Notes under the pieces: generated by a model
What the model saw: only the letters and a program-made list of their open reading frames with translations
Told to the model about the DNA's origin: nothing
The model's database searches: none
Program-made: the position numbers and the translations under genes
In this document: positions 52,676 through 61,466 of the stretch, piece by piece
How the letters are laid out: each line of letters starts with the position of its first letter
Position numbering within the stretch: position 1 is the first letter of the stretch
Source of the DNA: Alphaproteobacteria bacterium
GTDB taxonomy: Bacteria; Pseudomonadota; Alphaproteobacteria; Rhizobiales; Beijerinckiaceae
Reading direction: 5' to 3'
DNA: 62,056 nt
Assembly: GCA_021325385.1 (NCBI GenBank)
Contig: JAJPHH010000017.1
Span: 1 to 62,056 of the forward strand

Positions 52676-54039
52676 GCGGCCTCTTCGAAAATCGGATCGA
52701 TCGTCCGGCCCCAGGCGCTCTCATAGCGGCTGAGCCAATCTTCGGCCGGGACGCGGCCTGTGGCGACGATCTCCTCGAGCGGCGCGAGATAGATGGTCTC
52801 GTCCTCGCCCCTTTTGTCGCGCCGCGCCCGGCGCGCAAGGCCGTCGCGCGCGATGGCGAGGACCTCGCGCGCCACCTCGTTCAACGCCCGTCCGGCGATC
52901 GTCGCGGCGAGGGCGAGGCGAGGGACGTCGTCGCGTAAGGCTTGCCGATCCTCGGCGCGCCATGGCTTGATCAAATCGAGAGCGGCGTCCAGCGCCGCCG
53001 AATCATAGAACAGGCCGACGAAGAGCGCCGGCAGCGCCAGGATCCGCTCGCGCGGGCCGACATCCGCGCCGCGCATCTCGAGATAGCGCTTCAGCCTGAC
53101 TTCGGGAAAGATCGTCGACAGGTGGTTGACCCAATCGGACATGGTCGCCCGCTCGCCCGGCAGCGCCGCGAGGCGGCCGGCGAGAAGGTCGCGAAAGCTT
53201 GCGCCGGCGACGTCATGATACTGCGCGCCGCGCTTGACGAAATACATCGGCACGTCGAGCGCGTAGTCGACATAGCGCTCGAAACCCATGCCAGGCTCGA
53301 AGGCGAAGGGCAGCATGCCGGCGCGTTGATTGTCGGTGTCGCGCCAGATTTCCGAACGGCCGGAGAGAAAGCCGTTCGGCTTGCCGTCTAGGAATGGCGA
53401 ATTGGCGAAAAGCGCGGTCGCTAAAGGCTGCAGGGCGAGCCCGACCCGCATCTTCCTGACCATGTCCGCTTCGCTCGAAAAATCGAGATTGGCCTGCACC
53501 GTCGCGGTGCGGAACATCATGTCGAGGCCGCGCGAGCCGACTTTCGGCATGTACTGCGCCATGATCTGGTAGCGGCTCTTGGGCATGACCGGGGTCTGGC
53601 CCAAGCTCCATTTAGGGCTGAGGCCGAGCGCGAGAAAGCCGACGCCGAAGGCGCCGCCGACTTTCGCCACGTCCGCGAGATGGCGGTCGAGCTCCGCGGC
53701 CGTTTGATGGATCGTCTCGACCGGCGCGCCGGAAAGTTCGAATTGGCCGCCCGGCTCGAGCGAGATCGCGCCGCCGTCCTTCGCGTCGTAAAGTCCGATC
53801 AGCCGACCGTCGTCGAGGATCGGATCCCAGCCAAGCTTCTCTCCAAGACCTTCGAGCAGAGCGCAAATTCCGCTGTCGCCGCCATAGGGGACCGGGGCGC
53901 GATCGGCCCGATAAAACGGGATTTTTTCATGCTCGGTGCCGACGCGAAACGAATCGGCCGGCTTGCAGCCCTGCTCCAGCCAGGCGACGAGCGCATCCCG
54001 CGACTCGATGGGGCTAGCGTCGATAATGTCGCGGGCCAT
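52669..54039 (-). CDS. gshA: Glutamate-cysteine ligase
   Basis: This 456-residue protein is of the plant/alphaproteobacterial GshA type. GTEHEKIPFYR, GGDSGICALLEGL, ISLEPGGQFELSGAP, RYQIMAQYMPKVGSRGLDMMFRTATVQANLDF and GMGFERYVDYALDVPMYFVKRG match the family core. It catalyses the first step of glutathione synthesis in the cytoplasm. Its 3' end overlaps the end of the convergent porin-like gene by 7 bp. Confidence 0.93.
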   Translation of the reverse strand: MARDIIDASPIESRDALVAWLEQGCKPADSFRVGTEHEKIPFYRADRAPVPYGGDSGICALLEGLGEKLGWDPILDDGRLIGLYDAKDGGAISLEPGGQFELSGAPVETIHQTAAELDRHLADVAKVGGAFGVGFLALGLSPKWSLGQTPVMPKSRYQIMAQYMPKVGSRGLDMMFRTATVQANLDFSSEADMVRKMRVGLALQPLATALFANSPFLDGKPNGFLSGRSEIWRDTDNQRAGMLPFAFEPGMGFERYVDYALDVPMYFVKRGAQYHDVAGASFRDLLAGRLAALPGERATMSDWVNHLSTIFPEVRLKRYLEMRGADVGPRERILALPALFVGLFYDSAALDAALDLIKPWRAEDRQALRDDVPRLALAATIAGRALNEVAREVLAIARDGLARRARRDKRGEDETIYLAPLEEIVATGRVPAEDWLSRYESAWGRTIDPIFEEAAY

Positions 54040-54311
54040 GCGGCAACATTCCGGGAAGACGAGCGCGGGAGGACCCCGGTTCGCGAGGCCCGCTTAGATA
54101 GTGGGCCGGGCGCGACAAGGCAATGAAGCGCTGCGGGCGGCCGGCGGCCGTCATCCGGGAGGCGAGCCGGCGGAAGGGCGGAGAGGTTTCTTCGATCGCC
54201 CGACTTCAAGAGATCGGCCTCGTCGAAAATTTACTTTTTTGAGACAAATTGCCTGCAGCGCGCAGCGGCGCCGTTATTTTGGGCCAGTTCGGATTGCGAC
54301 GGGAGCGGATC

Positions 54312-54485
54312 ATGCGCGAGTGCTGGCGGCGCTTTGTCGCCGATCAAAGCGGCGCGACCGCGGTCGAATACGCCGTCGTTTGCGCCGGCATTTTCTTGGT
54401 CGCCGTTGGCGCCATGGTCGCCTTCGGCGCGGCCGCGACCAATATGTTCAACCATATCTCGAACGCCGTCGCCGGAGCGCAGTGA
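54312..54485 (+). CDS. Flp/Fap-type pilin
   Basis: This 57-residue pilin precursor has a short basic leader, then GATAVEYAVVCAGIFLVAVGAMVAFG, the Flp signature with Glu-Tyr after the processing Gly. GGGAGCG lies before the ATG at 54312. No tad assembly genes are in the window, so export would rely on a distant locus. Confidence 0.88.
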   Translation: MRECWRRFVADQSGATAVEYAVVCAGIFLVAVGAMVAFGAAATNMFNHISNAVAGAQ

Positions 54486-54487
54486 AT

Positions 54488-54509
54488 CGGGGCGGCCTGG
54501 GCCGCCCCG
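54488..54509. terminator. Convergent hairpin between pilin and SnoaL genes
   Basis: CGGGGCGGC (54488-54496) pairs with GCCGCCCCG (54501-54509) over a 4-nt loop. It starts 3 bp after the pilin stop and ends 10 bp before the SnoaL stop. It is GC-only with no U-tract, and probably serves both convergent transcripts. Confidence 0.65.
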
Positions 54510-54518
54510 AGGGGCTTG

Positions 54519-54881
54519 TTACGCCTGGACATAGTCGAGGAAGCCGGTGATCGCCTTCAGCCGGCCGTCCCCGGCGACGATTCCGAAATCCGTCCCCTTG
54601 GCGATCGGGTCCTTGTCCGGCGCGCCCAGCGTCCAGGAGAAGCGCACGCGGTCGCCATAGCCTTCGGGCTTGCCTGACACCGCGAAGACATAGCCGGGGA
54701 AGCGCTGGTGGACGGCGCCGACCAAGGCGTCGATCTGGTCGTGGCCGCGACCCTCCATCATCGGGTCGATATAGGTCGCATCCTCCGTCCAGGCCTGGGC
54801 GATGAGGTCCTTGCGCTTCGCCTGATCGGCCTCGTTCCACAGCGTGATGTATTTTTGGGCGATCGTTGCGGCGTCGGTCAT
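54519..54881 (-). CDS. SnoaL/NTF2-like fold protein
   Basis: This 120-residue cone-shaped alpha+beta protein (ITLWNEADQAKRKDLIAQAWTEDATYIDPMMEGRGHDQI, then FAVSGKPEGYGDRVRFSW) is typical of single-domain SnoaL-like proteins with polyketide-cyclase or isomerase-like pockets. Enzyme activity is unknown. It is divergent from the XRE regulator gene, which may control it. Confidence 0.8.
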   Translation of the reverse strand: MTDAATIAQKYITLWNEADQAKRKDLIAQAWTEDATYIDPMMEGRGHDQIDALVGAVHQRFPGYVFAVSGKPEGYGDRVRFSWTLGAPDKDPIAKGTDFGIVAGDGRLKAITGFLDYVQA

Positions 54882-55007
54882 TTGAAATCACCTCGCGATT
54901 TTCGCCGGACCATTCCGGCTCGGTCGGGACCATCGCTCCGCCGCCGTCTTCGGTCGATTACGGCCGAGGTAATGGCGGCGGCGCGCCGCGACGCTTATTT
55001 TTGCGCA

Positions 55008-55850
55008 ATGCAGCCTCAAATCCTCGCAAAGTCTCCGTCGGCTCAGCCGGCCTCGGTCGGCGAACTCGTTCGCCATTGGCGGCAATTGCGGCGCATGAGC
55101 CAGCTCGACCTCGCCTTGGAGGCGGACATCTCGACCCGGCATCTGAGCTTCATCGAGACCGGCCGCTCGATTCCGAGCCGCGAGATGGTGCTCCATCTCG
55201 CCGAGAGCCTCGACGTGCCCTTACGCGAGCGCAACGCGCTGTTGCTCGCGGCGGGCTACGCACCGGCGTTCCCGGCGCGCGACTTGAGCGATCCGGCCTT
55301 GCGGCCGGCGCGCGAGGCGATCGACGCCTTGCTCGCGGCTCACGAGCCGTTTCCGGCGCTCGCCGTCGATCGTCGTTGGACCCTGATCGCGGCCAATCGG
55401 GCGGTTCAGCCCTTGATCGCCGGCGCAGCGGCGGAATTGCTGAACCCGCCGATCAACGTGCTGCGCCTCAGCCTTCATCCGCAAGGCATGGCGCCGCGCA
55501 TCGCCAATCTCGCCGAATGGCGCGATCATCTGCTCTATCGCCTTCGTCGGCAGCACGCCGATTCCGCCGACGCGGCGATCGGCGCGCTGGTCGAGGAGCT
55601 CGCCGCCTATCCGTGCGGCCCGACGCGACCGCGCAGCGCCGAAAGCTTGGCGTCGATCGCAGTTCCTCTGCGGCTTCGGACGGAGAACGGCGCCTTGTCC
55701 TTCCTGAGCGCGACGATGGTGTTCGGCGCGCCGCTCGACGCGACGCTGTCGGAGATCGCGCTGGAGACGTTCTTGCCGGCGGACGCGGAGACGGCCGAAG
55801 CTTTGCGCCTCAGCCGATCTCTTTCAGCCGTCGCTCCTGGCGGGCGATGA
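55008..55850 (+). CDS. XRE-family regulator with MmyB-like ligand domain
   Basis: This 280-residue protein has an N-terminal helix-turn-helix (ELVRHWRQLRRMSQLDLALEADISTRHLSFIETGRSIPSREMV) and the MmyB-like C-terminal domain with LAVDRRWTLIAANRAV, typical of small-molecule responsive regulators. ATG 55008 is used; ATG 54972 would add 12 residues. It is divergent from the SnoaL gene (126 bp apart). Its 3' end overlaps the convergent DHDPS-family gene by 41 bp. Confidence 0.85.
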   Translation: MQPQILAKSPSAQPASVGELVRHWRQLRRMSQLDLALEADISTRHLSFIETGRSIPSREMVLHLAESLDVPLRERNALLLAAGYAPAFPARDLSDPALRPAREAIDALLAAHEPFPALAVDRRWTLIAANRAVQPLIAGAAAELLNPPINVLRLSLHPQGMAPRIANLAEWRDHLLYRLRRQHADSADAAIGALVEELAAYPCGPTRPRSAESLASIAVPLRLRTENGALSFLSATMVFGAPLDATLSEIALETFLPADAETAEALRLSRSLSAVAPGGR

Positions 55851-56736
55851 GGCGCTCGATCTCGGCAATGTCGGCCTTGGAGAGCGGGACGCGCGGCTTG
55901 CGCATGGCGGACGAGGAGATGGCGCCGCGCTTGGCGAGGACATATTTGCGCACCGCCAGGCCGATTCCTTGCTGCTGCTCGTAGCGGGCGAGCGGCAGAT
56001 AGGCGTCGAAAATATCCTGAGCCCGGTCCATGTTTCCTGCCCGATGCGCCCGGACCACGCCGACCATCATTTCAGGAAAGGCGAAGCCGGTCATCGCGCC
56101 GTCGGCGCCGCGGGCGAGTTCTTCGGGCAAGAACAATCCGCCATTGCCGGTCAGGATCGACACGCGGCGCGCGCCCTCCGCGCTCGCGGCGCGCAACGCG
56201 CTGATCTTGTTCAAGCCTGGCCAGTCCTCGTGCTTGAGCATGACGCAGGTCGGCAGCGCCTCGGCGATGCGAAGAATCACTTTTGGCGCGATCAGCACGC
56301 CGGAGGCGAGGGGATAATCCTGCAGCGCGAAGGGAACGGCGCCGAGCGTCTCGGCGACGCTCTCGAAATAGGAGAAGATCTGGTCGTCGGTGCGCATTGT
56401 ATGCGGCGCGGCGACGAGCACGCCGGCCGCGCCGTCGTTCATCGCGCTCTCCGCGAGAGTTTTGAGCGAGGCCAGGCCCGGCGAGGATACGCCGACGATA
56501 ATTGGCTTGCGTCCATTGACGCGCCGAACGACGCGGCGAACGAAAGCAGCGGATTCTTCGGCCGTGAGCTTCGGCGCCTCGCCCATAATGCCGAGCAAGG
56601 TCAAGCCGTCGGCGCCGCGCTCGAGATAGAAGTCGACCATGCGATCGGCGCTGTCGAGATCGAGCGCGCCGTCATCCTTGAACGGCGTCGCGGCGATGAG
56701 ATAGACGCCGCGGGCGCTTTCATCGAGCAGAGGCAT
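55810..56736 (-). CDS. Dihydrodipicolinate synthase/N-acetylneuraminate lyase family protein
   Basis: This 308-residue class I (Schiff-base) aldolase TIM barrel starts MPLLDESARGVYLIAATPF. GADGLTLLGIMGEAPKLTAEE is the family active-site segment. The Tyr and Lys are expected at FALQDYPLASG and VMLKHEDWPGL. A housekeeping DapA usually has GTTGE here, so GIMGE suggests a different keto-acid substrate. It is monocistronic; the substrate is unknown. Confidence 0.85.
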   Translation of the reverse strand: MPLLDESARGVYLIAATPFKDDGALDLDSADRMVDFYLERGADGLTLLGIMGEAPKLTAEESAAFVRRVVRRVNGRKPIIVGVSSPGLASLKTLAESAMNDGAAGVLVAAPHTMRTDDQIFSYFESVAETLGAVPFALQDYPLASGVLIAPKVILRIAEALPTCVMLKHEDWPGLNKISALRAASAEGARRVSILTGNGGLFLPEELARGADGAMTGFAFPEMMVGVVRAHRAGNMDRAQDIFDAYLPLARYEQQQGIGLAVRKYVLAKRGAISSSAMRKPRVPLSKADIAEIERLIARQERRLKEIG

Positions 56737-56879
56737 AGCGGAAATTTCCTGGCAAGCGGAGGCGGCGCGCTCCTTAGCACGGATCGCCGGCGAAGCGGAT
56801 GGGGCCTCGCGCCTTGAAGGGGGCGCTTGCTCCAGCGCGCCGACCCGCGCAAGAATCCCAGAACGGAGAAAGGCTGGCG

Positions 56880-57509
56880 ATGACGCCGACAATCCTCGTG
56901 ACCGGCTTTGCGCCTTTCGGCGGCGAGAGCGTCAATCCGTCCTGGCAGGCGGCGCGGCGGCTGGAGGGCTGGACGGCGGCTGGACGCATCGTCGCGGCGC
57001 GGGAAATGCCTTGCGCTTTCGGCGCGGCGCGCGAGGCGCTTGAAGCGGCGATCGTCGAGCTGCGGCCGGAGGCGGCGATCGCCGTCGGCCAGGCGGGCGG
57101 CAGGGCCGACTTCTCGATCGAGCGCGTCGCCGTCAATCTCGACGACGCCGACAAGCCGGATAATGACGGCCAGCAGCCGAGCGACGAGCCGGTGATCGTC
57201 GGCGGCCCCGCCGCCTATTTCGCGAGCTTGCCGGTCAAGGCGATCGTCGCCGCCTTGCGAGACGCCGGCCTGCCGGCCTCGATCTCAAACACCGCCGGCG
57301 GCTTCGTCTGCAACCATCTCTTTTACGCCGCCTGCCATTTGCGGGAGACGCGCTTTCCCGCGATGAGGGTCGGCTTCATCCATGTCCCTTACGCGCTCGA
57401 ACAGGGCGCGCGTCATCCTGGCGCGCCGACCATGGCGATCGACACGATCGTCGAAGGTCTGAAAATCGCGATCGAGACGACGATCCGCGCCAGCGAGGAG
57501 CCCGGTTAA
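56880..57509 (+). CDS. pcp: Pyroglutamyl-peptidase I
   Basis: This 209-residue cysteine peptidase removes N-terminal pyroglutamate. It has the N-terminal GFAPFGGESVNPSW, FSIERVAVNLDDA, catalytic Cys in SNTAGGFVCNHLFY, and His in MRVGFIHVPY. The length is normal for the family. ATG 56880 follows a GGAGAAAGG ribosome site. It is convergent with the DUF1003 gene, with a 4-bp overlap. Confidence 0.92.
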   Translation: MTPTILVTGFAPFGGESVNPSWQAARRLEGWTAAGRIVAAREMPCAFGAAREALEAAIVELRPEAAIAVGQAGGRADFSIERVAVNLDDADKPDNDGQQPSDEPVIVGGPAAYFASLPVKAIVAALRDAGLPASISNTAGGFVCNHLFYAACHLRETRFPAMRVGFIHVPYALEQGARHPGAPTMAIDTIVEGLKIAIETTIRASEEPG

Positions 57510-58024
57510 GCCCCCGGGCTGCCGGCTTGCTCCGGCGCGGGCAGCCGCGCCTCCAACCGACGGATGATTTGGATCAGCTCCGAGACCTCCTGCTCGCGCA
57601 GAAGATCGATCTTCTGATGCAAGAGTTCGATCTCCAGCTCGGCTTTGGCGTTGACGCCGTGATCCGCCTCCGCCGCCGCGCGGTCGATCGCCGCCTGACG
57701 ATTCTGGCTCATCATGATGATCGGCGCCGCGTAGGCCGCCTGAAAAGACAGCGCGAGATTGAGCAGGATGAAAGGGTAGGGGTCCCATTGCTGGACATAG
57801 GCGGTGATATTGAGGACGACCCAGGCCGCCAGCACCACGGACTGGATGATGATGAAGCTCCAGGAGCCCATGATCGCGGCGACCGCGTCGGCCACCCTTT
57901 GGCCGACGGTGAGTTCCGGCTGCGGCTTCGCGTCCCTATGTCGGCGGCGGGTCTCGCGAAGCTGTTGAAGAAGCTTGATCTCCTGTTCGTGGAGATGATG
58001 GGCGATTCCGGCGATGGCGTTCAT
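57506..58024 (-). CDS. DUF1003 membrane protein
   Basis: This 172-residue protein has the DUF1003 pattern: RVADAVAAIMGSWSFIII, then two membrane helices separated by QWDPYPFILLNLALSFQAAYAAPIIMMSQNRQA, and a C-terminal charged coiled-coil (ELEIELLHQKIDLLREQEV). Function is unknown. Confidence 0.9.
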   Translation of the reverse strand: MNAIAGIAHHLHEQEIKLLQQLRETRRRHRDAKPQPELTVGQRVADAVAAIMGSWSFIIIQSVVLAAWVVLNITAYVQQWDPYPFILLNLALSFQAAYAAPIIMMSQNRQAAIDRAAAEADHGVNAKAELEIELLHQKIDLLREQEVSELIQIIRRLEARLPAPEQAGSPGA

Positions 58025-58140
58025 GCGGCCCCCGAGGCGACGCTGCGCTTCTTTGTGTCACGCCGGTTATGACAGAAAAACGAAAAGAATTCGCGGCCGG
58101 CGCCCTCGGGCGAGACGTTAGCGGTCGAATGGGCCATCGC

Positions 58141-58608
58141 TCACGTTAGGAGCCGGCTGGGGATAGTCCAGATGGCGAGGTCGCCGCTCTCGACCGCGCC
58201 CAGACTTTCGTAAAAGGCCTTTCCAGCGCGGTTGCGCCGCCAGAGGTCCCAATAGACGGCGTCGCAGCCTTCCGATGACGCCAGCCGGCCGACCGCGTTC
58301 ATCAAGGCGCGGCCTGCGCCCATCCGGCGCGCCTGCCGCCGCACATAGAGATCGCTGAGCCATAGCCGCCGCTTGCCGACATGAGCCTCGTAGCCGCGGC
58401 AGGCCATGGCGTAGCCCACCGCTTCGCCGCCGGCGAAAGCGACGAGGCATTCGAACCAGCGCGTCGGGCCTGATAGGCCGTCGCGGATGAGATGGCTTGG
58501 CTCGATCGGAGGCTTCGGATCGTCCAGGGCGGCGGCCAGTTCCCGCGCCATCTCCGCGACAATGGCGACGTCGCTCGCCGACATCGGGCGAACCGTCACC
58601 TCGTCCAT
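58141..58608 (-). CDS. GNAT-family N-acetyltransferase
   Basis: This 155-residue protein begins VTVRPMSASDVAIVAEMARELA, with WLSDLYVRRQARRMGAGRALMNAV (the acetyl-CoA-binding RxxGxG/A motif) and DLWRRNRAGKAFYESLGA near the C terminus. It resembles polyamine/amino-acid acetyltransferases. The substrate is unknown. Confidence 0.87.
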   Translation of the reverse strand: MDEVTVRPMSASDVAIVAEMARELAAALDDPKPPIEPSHLIRDGLSGPTRWFECLVAFAGGEAVGYAMACRGYEAHVGKRRLWLSDLYVRRQARRMGAGRALMNAVGRLASSEGCDAVYWDLWRRNRAGKAFYESLGAVESGDLAIWTIPSRLLT

Positions 58609-58670
58609 CGGCAGCCTCCCGCGGCGATAGTCGGCGCCGTCCTGGCGGGGCGATTGACGCTTGTTGCGAG

Positions 58671-59417
58671 TTAGCTGCGCGCGCCGACGAGAACAGGATC
58701 GGGCCGATATTGATCCGGGAAGAGGCGCTTCAGCGCCTCGATCTTCGGCAGATCGTTGATGACGATATAGGGGTGGCTCGGGTGCCGGGTGAGGAAGTCC
58801 TGATGGTACGCCTCGGCCGGGTAGAAGCCCTTCAATGGCTCGACCTTGGTCACGATCGCCGCGTCGAAGACATGGGCCTTGTTCAGTTCGGCGATATAGG
58901 CCTTGGCGATGCGGGCCTGATCCGGCGTCGCGGCGAAGACTTCCGAGCGATATTGCGTGCCCTCGTCCGGGCCTTGGCGGTTGAGCTCGGTCGGATCGTG
59001 GACGACCGAGAAATAGATCTGCAGGAGCTTGCCGTAGCTGACCTGATGCGGATCGAACGTCACCCGCACCGATTCGGCGTGGCCGGTTTCGCCGCTGCTC
59101 ACCGTCTCGTATTGAGCGGTCGACGCCTCGCCGCCGGCATAGCCGGAGACAGCGTTCGAGACGCCCTTCACGTGCTGGAAGACGCCCTGCACGCCCCAGA
59201 AGCAGCCGCCGGCGAAGACGGCGGTTTCGGAATCGCCCATCGCCGAGGCCTCGTCGACCGCCGGCGGCGGCAGGGCCCGGGGCTGCTCGGCGGCCGAGGA
59301 GCGCGCCGCAAGGATCGCGGCGCCGCCGATTGCGGCGAGAAGGGCGAGGGCTGCAATTCCTTGGCTGGAAAGCCAGGGACGAACATGAAGCCGGAAACTG
59401 GTCTTCGGCGCGAACAT
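58671..59417 (-). CDS. msrA: Membrane-anchored or exported methionine sulfoxide reductase MsrA
   Basis: This 248-residue MsrA domain (about 55-235) has the catalytic Cys in AVFAGGCFWGVQGVF, then GVSNAVSGYAGGEAS, GHAESVRVTFDP and YRSEVFAATPDQ. The N terminus (about 18-42) is a signal-anchor or signal peptide (GIAALALLAAIGGAAILAA), so it works in the periplasm. I see no other Cys in the catalytic domain, so recycling would need an external reductant. Confidence 0.9.
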   Translation of the reverse strand: MFAPKTSFRLHVRPWLSSQGIAALALLAAIGGAAILAARSSAAEQPRALPPPAVDEASAMGDSETAVFAGGCFWGVQGVFQHVKGVSNAVSGYAGGEASTAQYETVSSGETGHAESVRVTFDPHQVSYGKLLQIYFSVVHDPTELNRQGPDEGTQYRSEVFAATPDQARIAKAYIAELNKAHVFDAAIVTKVEPLKGFYPAEAYHQDFLTRHPSHPYIVINDLPKIEALKRLFPDQYRPDPVLVGARS

Positions 59418-59522
59418 CGGCGTCTCCCCTGCACGGGTCGCTGCCCATTGTTACGAGGCGAACGGGCCGTTCGTTACGATCAGGCCCAGCTTCACGGCGA
59501 TTTGATGAGAACGGCGCGGCGA

Positions 59523-60611
59523 TCAAGCCGCGGCGATGCGCTCGCCCGCCTCGTCAAATAGATGCAACTCGCGGTCCGGCGCGCCGAGGATGACGGTCTG
59601 GCCGGCCGAAGGCGCGTCGCGGCCGCGGATTTCGGCCACGACCTGGGTTTCGCCACCGCCGCGAATATAGGCGTAGGACGTCTCGCCGAGCCGCTCGACC
59701 AGTTCGACCGCGCCGGCAAGTTGAAAACCGGTCGGCGTCGGCGAGCCAAGATGCTCGGGCCTGACGCCGATCTTGATCTTGGCGCCGACCGCCGGGGCGA
59801 AGCTCGTCGCGGCGAGTTCGAAAGGCTTGAAAGCCATGCCGGACAAGGTCACGCTCCCCGGTCCTTTCTTTTCGACGCGGGCGTCGAAAAAGTTCATCGC
59901 CGGCGAGCCGATGAAGCCCGCGACGAAGAGATTGGCCGGCGTGTAGTAAAGATCGAGCGGCCGGCCGACCTGGGCGACGCGGCCCTGATTCATCACCACG
60001 ATGCGGTCGGCGAGCGTCATCGCCTCGGTCTGATCGTGGGTGACATAGACCATCGTCGCGCCGAGCAGGCGATGCAGCTTGGCGATTTCGACCCGCGTCG
60101 AGACGCGCAGAGCGGCGTCGAGATTCGACAGCGGCTCGTCGAACAGGAACACGTCCGGCTCGCGCACGATGGCCCGGCCGATCGCGACGCGCTGGCGCTG
60201 GCCGCCGGAAAGCTCGCGCGGCCGGCGCTCGAGCAATTGATCGAGCCGCAGCATGCGCGCCGCCTCGGCGACTCGCCGGTCCATCTCGGCCTGCTTCATG
60301 CCGGAAAATTTCAGGCCGAAGGTCATGTTCTTGCGCACGTTCATATGCGGATAGAGCGCGTAGGATTGGAACACCATCGCAATCTTGCGTTGCGACGGCT
60401 CGAGATTGGTGACGCGCCGTTCGCCGATATGGATGTCGCCGCTGGTGACGCCGTCGAGCCCGGCGATCATGCGCAGAAGAGTCGATTTGCCGCAGCCGGA
60501 CGGGCCGACCAGCACGACGAATTCGCCGTCGCTGATGGCGAGCTCGATGTCCTTGAGGACCTGGACGTCGCCGTAGGCCTTGTTGAGCTTGTCGATGCGC
60601 AGTGTCGCCAT
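59523..60611 (-). CDS. Carbohydrate ABC importer ATPase (UgpC/MsmK type)
   Basis: This 362-residue ATPase has Walker A GPSGCGKST, Q-loop FQSYALYPHM, signature LSGGQRQR, Walker B VFLFDEPLSNLDA and switch His YVTHDQTEA, so all are canonical. A C-terminal TOBE/regulatory domain follows. It begins 16 bp after the permease stop. The substrate is likely a sugar or glycerol phosphate, but no catabolic gene is in view. Confidence 0.9.
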   Translation of the reverse strand: MATLRIDKLNKAYGDVQVLKDIELAISDGEFVVLVGPSGCGKSTLLRMIAGLDGVTSGDIHIGERRVTNLEPSQRKIAMVFQSYALYPHMNVRKNMTFGLKFSGMKQAEMDRRVAEAARMLRLDQLLERRPRELSGGQRQRVAIGRAIVREPDVFLFDEPLSNLDAALRVSTRVEIAKLHRLLGATMVYVTHDQTEAMTLADRIVVMNQGRVAQVGRPLDLYYTPANLFVAGFIGSPAMNFFDARVEKKGPGSVTLSGMAFKPFELAATSFAPAVGAKIKIGVRPEHLGSPTPTGFQLAGAVELVERLGETSYAYIRGGGETQVVAEIRGRDAPSAGQTVILGAPDRELHLFDEAGERIAAA

Positions 60612-60626
60612 GGAGGAAAGTCCGAT

Positions 60627-61454
60627 TTACTTGACGGCGCCGGCGGTGACGCCGCGGATTAATTGCCGGGAGAAAATCACGTAGATGACGACGACGGGAA
60701 CGATGGCGAGCGACAAGGCGGCTAGCACCGCGTTCCAATCGGTGACGTACTGGCCGAGGAATTGCTGCACGCCCAGCGTGATCGTATGGGTCGTGTCGCT
60801 CGAGGTCAGGATCAGCGGGAACCAGAGATCGTTCCAGATCGGCACGATGGTGAAGACGGCGACCGTGGCGATGGCGGGCCTGAGGAGCGGGGCGATCACC
60901 TCGAAGAAGATGCGCGTCTCCGGCACGCCGTCGCAGCGCGCGGCGTCGCGCAGATCCTTCGGTATCTGTTCGACGAATTCCGACAGGATGAATATCGACA
61001 GCGGCAGGCCTTGCGCGACATAGACCAGGATCAGCGCGATCAGCGTGTCGTTGAGATGCGCGTTGCGCATCATGGTGAGGATGGCGATCGAGCCGAGCCG
61101 GATCGGCACCATGACGCCGATCGAGAGGAACAGCGCGAGCAGCGTCGAGCCGCGGAATTTATATTCGGTTAGCGCCCAGGCGGCCATCGCGCCGAGCAGA
61201 AGCACGAATCCCATACTGACCAAGGTGACGACGATCGAATTGAAGAAGAGCCAGCCGACATGGGCTGCGCCGAGCGCCTTGTTGTAGCCGATCAGCGAGA
61301 AGGTCGCGGCGGAAGGCGGCGCGACCGGCGCGCCGAAGATCGCGGCGCGGCTCTTGAACGAGTTCATCACCACGAGGAGGATAGGCGCGACTGCGAGAAA
61401 GGTATAGGCGGTCAGAACCGCATGGACGCCGAAGGCGGAGATTTTCGAACGCAT
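60627..61454 (-). CDS. Carbohydrate ABC importer permease (UgpE/MalG type)
   Basis: This 275-residue protein has six predicted helices (VLTAYTFLAVAPILLVVMNSF first) and an EAA loop at DLRDAARCDGVPETRIFFEVIAPLL. It partners the upstream, edge-truncated permease and the ATPase. Confidence 0.9.
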   Translation of the reverse strand: MRSKISAFGVHAVLTAYTFLAVAPILLVVMNSFKSRAAIFGAPVAPPSAATFSLIGYNKALGAAHVGWLFFNSIVVTLVSMGFVLLLGAMAAWALTEYKFRGSTLLALFLSIGVMVPIRLGSIAILTMMRNAHLNDTLIALILVYVAQGLPLSIFILSEFVEQIPKDLRDAARCDGVPETRIFFEVIAPLLRPAIATVAVFTIVPIWNDLWFPLILTSSDTTHTITLGVQQFLGQYVTDWNAVLAALSLAIVPVVVIYVIFSRQLIRGVTAGAVK

Positions 61455-61466
61455 CGCCGCCGTCCC

